Assembly: GCA_017522065.1 (NCBI GenBank)
Contig: JAFXAD010000033.1
Location: 19,983 to 83,982 of the forward strand
From: Bacteroidales bacterium
GTDB taxonomy: Bacteria; Bacteroidota; Bacteroidia; Bacteroidales; P3
Length of the DNA: 64,000 nucleotides
Direction: 5' to 3'
Each line of letters begins with the position of its first letter. The first letter of the stretch is position 1. Made by a program: the position numbers and the translations under genes. Below the pieces are notes generated by a model. The model was not told the origin of the DNA. It was given only the letters and a program-made list of their open reading frames with translations, and searched no databases. Below are positions 59,936 through 64,000 of this stretch, in pieces.

Positions 59936-60028
59936 TTAAGTGTTTGATTGTGCAGACCGTTATGTCGGTGGCAGGATTTCTGCCACCGATATATTCGGTC
60001 GTTCTTAATGTTAGGACACAGCACTTGA
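59936..60028 (+). ncRNA. Candidate structured RNA (6S-like rod or 5' leader)
   Basis: Nested pairings form a rod: TTAAGTG (59936-59942) with CACTTGA (60022-60028); TGTG (59949-59952) with CACA (60017-60020); GACCG (59955-59959) with CGGTC (59996-60000); and a perfect 10-bp apical stem TCGGTGGCAG / CTGCCACCGA with loop GATTT. A 16-nt unpaired stretch lies on the 3' side. A promoter box is directly upstream, but no clear terminator was found. The shape recalls 6S RNA of this phylum; a regulatory leader of the efflux genes is equally possible. Confidence 0.4.
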
Positions 60029-60134
60029 GATCACGCAAAAGAAGTAAAGAAAACATATCGAAGCATTTAAAAAATATCAATTAGTATTATAGATACCTTA
60101 TTACTACCTACAACAACAAGCCACCAAAATCAAG

Positions 60135-61619
60135 ATGCATAAACACACAACTGTCATATTATTCCTATTCATACTCTTAACATTATCAGGCAGCGCACAG
60201 CAAGTCCTCACTCTCGACGAGTGCCGCTCGCGCGCGCTTGAAGCCAACAAAGGTCTGAAAATGTCAGACATGAAACAGGAAGAGACAAAAAACCTACAGA
60301 AAGCCGCTTTCTGGCAGATGATGCCGAAAGTCAGTGCCAATGGCGGCTACGTCTGGATGCAGAAAAGCGTCGAATTGCTTAGCGACGAACAGAAAGACCG
60401 CATCAACAACATGGGCAACACCGTCCAGCAGAGCATCGACAACGCCATCAGCGACGAGACTTCATCCATCCCCATCATTGGACCGGCCATCTCAGACGCT
60501 CTTACAGGCATCATCAACAACAGCGGACTGAGTTCAACCCTCAACGGTATCGGAAACGACATAACACAAGCTCTCGAAACCGACACACGCAACACGACAT
60601 TCGGCGCAATCACCATCTCACAGCCTCTCTATCTCGGTGGCAAACTCAACGCCCTTTACAAAACCGCACGACTTATGAACCACCTTGCCGGCATAGAATA
60701 CGACAAGAAAAAAGAGGAGACGCTCATATCGGTCGACGAAGCCTACTGGCAGGTTATCAGCGTAAAACACAAAAAGGAGTTGGCAGAAAACTATGCTCGG
60801 CTGCTCGACACCCTCAACCATAACGTCGAAGAACTTGTGGCTGCCGAAATGGCCACCAAAGGCGACCTGGCCAAAGTGCGCGTCAAACTCAACGAAGCAC
60901 AAATGTCGCTCACAAAAGCCTCCAACGGATTGGCTTTAGCCAAAATGCTGCTTGCACAAAGATGTGGAATGCCGCTCGACAGTGACTTTGATGTCGCCGA
61001 ATCGACCCCCGCAATAGCAGCCTCTGCACAAGACGGTCTCGACATAAAACAAGTATGGAACGACCGACGCGAACTACAGATGCTACGTATCAGCGACAGC
61101 ATAGCGTCACAAGGCGTTCGCATCGCTGCATCGTCGCTCAAACCCAACATCGCACTCACTGGCGGCTACCTCTTCTCCAATCCCAACCTTTTCAACGGCT
61201 TCCAGACCGAATTCGGAGGAACAGCCTTCGCAGGCATAGCCCTCAATATACCAATCCTGCACCCAGGCGGCATCTACACATTAAAAGCCGCCAAAGCAAA
61301 AAAACGCGAAATAAGCTACCAAATAGAGCAGGCTCAGGAAATGATAGAACTCCAAGTCAACAAATTACGTTGTGAACTTGACCTCGCCTACAAAAAACTC
61401 GCACAAGCCAAAAGCAACCTCGTACAGGCCGAAGAGAACCTCCGGTTGGCCGACGAAAGCTTCAAGTCCGGCATGTGCAACAGCAGCGACCTGATGGCAG
61501 CACAGACCGCATGGATTTCAGCAAAAAGCGAAGTCCTCGATGCCGAGATAGAAATAGAGATGGACAACGTCTACCTCCAACAAGCACTGGGAAAAACCAA
61601 CCACACAATAACCAAATAA
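60135..61619 (+). CDS. TolC-family outer-membrane efflux protein
   Basis: A 494-residue protein with signal peptide (TVILFLFILLTLSGSAQQ) and TolC/OEP helical hairpins: LTLDECRSRALEANKGLKMS, GAITISQPLYLGGKLNALYK, VSVDEAYWQVISVKHKKELA and a matching second repeat (LRLADESFKSGMCNSSDLMA, DAEIEIEMDNVYLQQALGK). It forms the trimeric exit duct of an efflux or export machine. A HlyD-type adaptor and an ABC-2 permease follow, separated from it by an octamer array. Confidence 0.92.
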   Translation: MHKHTTVILFLFILLTLSGSAQQVLTLDECRSRALEANKGLKMSDMKQEETKNLQKAAFWQMMPKVSANGGYVWMQKSVELLSDEQKDRINNMGNTVQQSIDNAISDETSSIPIIGPAISDALTGIINNSGLSSTLNGIGNDITQALETDTRNTTFGAITISQPLYLGGKLNALYKTARLMNHLAGIEYDKKKEETLISVDEAYWQVISVKHKKELAENYARLLDTLNHNVEELVAAEMATKGDLAKVRVKLNEAQMSLTKASNGLALAKMLLAQRCGMPLDSDFDVAESTPAIAASAQDGLDIKQVWNDRRELQMLRISDSIASQGVRIAASSLKPNIALTGGYLFSNPNLFNGFQTEFGGTAFAGIALNIPILHPGGIYTLKAAKAKKREISYQIEQAQEMIELQVNKLRCELDLAYKKLAQAKSNLVQAEENLRLADESFKSGMCNSSDLMAAQTAWISAKSEVLDAEIEIEMDNVYLQQALGKTNHTITK

Positions 61620-61634
61620 ATCCCGAAAAAATAC

Positions 61635-61694
61635 CGTAATAACGTAATCCCGAAAAGAATACCGTAATTCCGTAATCCCGTAATCCCGAAAAAG
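61635..61694 (+). repeat. 8-bp tandem repeat array before the HlyD gene
   Basis: Octamers CGTAATAA, CGTAATCC, CGAAAAGA, then after 4 bp CGTAATTC, CGTAATCC, CGTAATCC, CGAAAAAG. Same unit family as the array before lpxD. It lies 46 bp before the ATG of the adaptor gene. Confidence 0.88.
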
Positions 61695-61740
61695 AAAAGA
61701 AAAAAATGAAAAAAGGAATAAAGAGAAAAACAATATAAAA

Positions 61741-62724
61741 ATGAAAGAAAACAACAAAACACTGCTTGCCGGTCTTGCAGCCGTACTGGGAGCAGTTGGC
61801 ATAGTAGCTCTCGTCGGACTTTTCGCCATCCATCCGCAAAAAGAATCCATAACCGGCGAAGCCGACGCAACCGAATACCGCATCTCCAATATGGTCCCCG
61901 GACATATCGACAAGCTGTACGTCTCTGAAGGCGACGTGATTCACGTGGGCGATACCATTGCACACATCGGAAGCCGGCAAGTCGACGCCAAAATGATCCA
62001 GGCAAAAGCAGCACGCAGTGCAGCATCGGCACAAAGCCGCAAGGCCAAAGGCGGCGCCCGTCAACAGCAAATCCAGATGGCCTACCAAGTATGGCAAAAA
62101 GCGCAAGCCGCCGAAGAGGTGTACAAAAAATCCTACAACCGAGTCAAATCCCTCTACGAAAAAGGTGTCGTATCTGCACAACAGTACGACGAAGTAGATG
62201 CCAAATACAAAGCCGCTCAAGCCGACTGCGCTGCCGCCGAACAGCAATACCTCATGGCTAAAGAAGGCGCACAAAGCGAGGACATAGCAGCAGCATCAGC
62301 TCTCGTCAACCAAGCCGGTGGCGCTGTTGCCGAAGTGCAGAGCTATCTTGACGACAGCTACATCATCTCCCCCTGCGACGGCACGGTCGTTGAGATGTAC
62401 GCCAAACTGGGCGACCTCGTCGGCACCGGCGCTCCACTTGCATCTGTTATCGACATGAGCGACAACTGGTTCAATTTCAGCATCCGCGAAGACCTGCTCA
62501 AAGACATCAAAACCGGACAGAACGTCGACGTACAGATTCCCGCCCTCGGCGACAAAACCTATGTCTGTACCATCCGCAACGTGAAGGTTATGGCAAGCTA
62601 CGCAACATGGAGGGCAACAAAAACTTTAGGACAGTACGATGTCAAAAGCTTCGACGTCAAGGTCGTCCCCCTCGAAGACATCGACGGACTCCGTCCTGGT
62701 ATGACCGCAATTCTTAAGAAATGA
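61741..62724 (+). CDS. HlyD-family periplasmic adaptor
   Basis: A 327-residue membrane-fusion protein with one N-terminal helix (LLAGLAAVLGAVGIVALVGL), a first biotinyl-lipoyl half (NMVPGHIDKLYVSEGDVIHV), a long coiled-coil hairpin (AQAAEEVYKKSYNRVKSLYE, VSAQQYDEVDAKYKAAQADC), the second lipoyl half (YIISPCDGTVVEMYAKLGDL) and a beta-barrel (VDVQIPALGDKTYVCTIRNV). It bridges the permease and the TolC-like duct. Its stop overlaps the permease ATG (ATGA). Confidence 0.92.
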   Translation: MKENNKTLLAGLAAVLGAVGIVALVGLFAIHPQKESITGEADATEYRISNMVPGHIDKLYVSEGDVIHVGDTIAHIGSRQVDAKMIQAKAARSAASAQSRKAKGGARQQQIQMAYQVWQKAQAAEEVYKKSYNRVKSLYEKGVVSAQQYDEVDAKYKAAQADCAAAEQQYLMAKEGAQSEDIAAASALVNQAGGAVAEVQSYLDDSYIISPCDGTVVEMYAKLGDLVGTGAPLASVIDMSDNWFNFSIREDLLKDIKTGQNVDVQIPALGDKTYVCTIRNVKVMASYATWRATKTLGQYDVKSFDVKVVPLEDIDGLRPGMTAILKK

Positions 62725-63899
62725 ACAAAGGCATATACAGCGTTATGATGCGCGAGATGCGACGCATTTGCCGCAATCCACGCCACATCGTCATCATGAC
62801 GCTGGGTGTCATATTCACTTTTGTTTTCTTCGCCACCATCACAAGCAACGGACAGCCCACCAATCTCTCGGTGGCCGTAGTCGATATGGATGGCACCTAC
62901 CTCTCGCGACGCATCTGTCACGAAATCAACGCAACACAAGGCGTCTCCGTAAAAGCCGTCTACAACAACCACACCGAGGCTCGCAAAGCCATGCAGCGAG
63001 GCGACATCTTCGCATTCTACGAAATCCCCAAAGGCACCTACAACGACCTCCTGCAGTTCCGTTCCCCCCATTTCGTCCTCTACGTCAACTCGACCTACAT
63101 GCTTGCCGGCACACTCAGCTACAAACAGTTGGCCACAATGGGCATGCTGGCTACCGGAGCTGTGCAGAGAGAAGTTTACCGCAAAAAAGGATTCTCTGAC
63201 GACCAGATAATGGGACTTATTCAGCCCATCGAATACGACACACGAACCATCGGCAACCCATGGATCAACTACGGCAACTACTTGATGACGACACTCATTC
63301 CTGCCGTCATCGCCTTCATAGCCCTTATGCATACGGCATACGTTATTGCTCGCGAACGACAGGAGCGGACCCTCAAGAGCTGGCTGCGACGAGCCAAAGG
63401 CAATGCCCTCTACGCCCTGCTCGGCAAAATCCTGCCCTACACAATATGGTACAGCTTGCTCTGCATACTCTCCAACCTTATCATGTTCGGACCCATGGGC
63501 TTCCCGCTGGAAGGAAGCTGGATGCTTATGGTCTTGAACAGCATCCTCCTCGTCTTCGCCGCACAATGTGCAGCCTGCCTCATTGCCGGTGCCATTCCCG
63601 ACCCGCCACTCACAATGGGCATCAGCGCCATCTATAGCGCCATGAGTTTCTCGCTCAGCGGATTCTCTTTCCCGGTCGAAAGCATGCCAACCTTCCTCTA
63701 CAGTTTCTCATGGCTATACCCCATCAGGCACTACTTCCTCAACTTCTCCGACATCGCCATCTTTGGCAACGGCATCGAACACTGCTGGCCACAATTCTGC
63801 GCACTCATCGCTTTCGGAATCTTCCTCATTTTCGGCGCAGTCATGCTGCAATGGCAACAAAAACGCGCCGCCCTCCATCCAACAGAAATAAAAGAATAA
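62721..63899 (+). CDS. ABC-2 type transporter permease (YhgE/YbhR-like)
   Basis: A 392-residue membrane protein with one N-terminal helix (HIVIMTLGVIFTFVFFATI), a large extracytoplasmic domain (VAVVDMDGTYLSRRICHEIN), and about five C-terminal helices (TTLIPAVIAFIALMHTAYVI, FSLSGFSFPVESMPTFLYSF, LIAFGIFLIFGAVMLQW). No ATPase is encoded in the window; in related Bacteroidetes loci a second permease often follows, which would be beyond the window. Substrate unknown. Confidence 0.88.
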   Translation: MNKGIYSVMMREMRRICRNPRHIVIMTLGVIFTFVFFATITSNGQPTNLSVAVVDMDGTYLSRRICHEINATQGVSVKAVYNNHTEARKAMQRGDIFAFYEIPKGTYNDLLQFRSPHFVLYVNSTYMLAGTLSYKQLATMGMLATGAVQREVYRKKGFSDDQIMGLIQPIEYDTRTIGNPWINYGNYLMTTLIPAVIAFIALMHTAYVIARERQERTLKSWLRRAKGNALYALLGKILPYTIWYSLLCILSNLIMFGPMGFPLEGSWMLMVLNSILLVFAAQCAACLIAGAIPDPPLTMGISAIYSAMSFSLSGFSFPVESMPTFLYSFSWLYPIRHYFLNFSDIAIFGNGIEHCWPQFCALIAFGIFLIFGAVMLQWQQKRAALHPTEIKE

Positions 63900-63933
63900 T
63901 AAAAAAAGAATATAAAATAAAAAAGAATAATAC

Positions 63934-63965
63934 CGTAATAACGTAATCCCGTAATCCTGAAAAGG
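63934..63965 (+). repeat. 8-bp tandem repeat array after the ABC permease
   Basis: CGTAATAA, CGTAATCC, CGTAATCC, TGAAAAGG, preceded by AATAC as in the array at 61635. Probably in the 5' region of the next gene, which is outside the window. Confidence 0.85.
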
Positions 63966-64000
63966 AACAAAAGGAAAAGAAGAAAAAGAAAAAGAAAAAA

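Larger units (their letters stand above)
59765..60134 (+). other. Intergenic region with promoter and structured RNA upstream of the efflux genes
   Basis: 370 bp between manA and the TolC-like gene. It contains a small inverted repeat TAAGCA/TGCTTA near 59792-59807, repeated words like ACCTTTAAACT near 59820-59860, a promoter box (59900-59907) and an extended hairpin (59936-60028). A 40-codon ATG frame starting MSVAGFLPPI (59962-60084) overlaps the hairpin but has no other support. Confidence 0.6.

Noticed and set aside
59856-60080. 74-codon minus-strand frame in the manA-tolC gap
   Set aside because: Atypical composition and codon use, no start context, and it overlaps the plus-strand promoter and structured RNA.
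59962-60084. 40-codon leader ORF starting MSVAGFLPPI
   Set aside because: It overlaps the apical hairpin and has no ribosome-site or codon-use support; the RNA structure is the better explanation.

Overview
The window looks like chromosomal backbone from a member of the order Bacteroidales (Bacteroidota). The evidence is the recurring TAnnTTTG promoter box, weak ribosome binding sites, a strong preference for C-ending codons, and a gene set typical of the group: S46 dipeptidyl peptidase, C10 peptidase with a type IX secretion tail, lamin-tail protein, LptE/LptC, DUF2723 protein, CoaX and SufS. I found no integrase, transposase, phage gene or CRISPR array.

Layout. 0-7.6 kb: TPR protein, DedA-family membrane protein, small membrane protein, cysteine desulfurase SufS, RecN and an M23 peptidase. 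7.8-12.3 kb: a Wza-like exporter, its Wzz-like partner and shikimate kinase. 12.3-17 kb (minus strand): a stand-alone HsdR N-terminal-type nuclease domain, a TonB-dependent receptor, a PAS protein and phosphate butyryltransferase. 17.1-19.6 kb: KamB and KamC, the putative reactivase of lysine 5,6-aminomutase. 19.7-25.7 kb: C10 peptidase, an ExbB/ExbD/TonB energy unit, then an ECF sigma factor with a small membrane protein, a Spy-like protein and a lamin-tail protein. 25.7-32.3 kb (mostly minus): pyrB-pyrI and a membrane protein, SprT-like protease, small lipoprotein, flippase and a vWA-like membrane protein.

32.5-46.2 kb (plus): DPP11-type peptidase, Pth, CoaX, outer-membrane protein, TPR protein, LptC, helix-hairpin-helix protein, then LpxD overlapping a SGNH-SGNH-MBOAT unit that probably O-acetylates an envelope glycan. 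46.5 kb: tRNA-Ser(GGA) with promoter and terminator. 46.8-55 kb: small protein, LptE, DUF2723 protein, PBP2-RodA, ClpX and QueD. 55-57.4 kb (minus): Rieske-fold-like lipoprotein, glutaminyl-cyclase-like M28 enzyme, EF-P and a small membrane protein. 57.6-64 kb (plus): small lipoprotein, thioredoxin-fold protein, mannose-6-phosphate isomerase, a structured RNA region, and a TolC-HlyD-ABC permease efflux unit that runs to the window edge.

The main themes are envelope building and export (Wza/Wzz, LptC/E, LpxD, PBP2/RodA, O-acetylation, efflux) and protein or amino-acid catabolism (DPP11, C10 peptidase, glutaminyl cyclase, KamBC, Ptb). The most interesting items are non-coding: a candidate pyrBI attenuator with a leader ORF running through the terminator; a rod-shaped RNA at 59.9 kb; a long hairpin holding the ATG near the start of lptC; and short 7- or 8-bp tandem arrays placed just upstream of start codons. 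Several start codons (GTG/TTG) are judgement calls and are marked as such.
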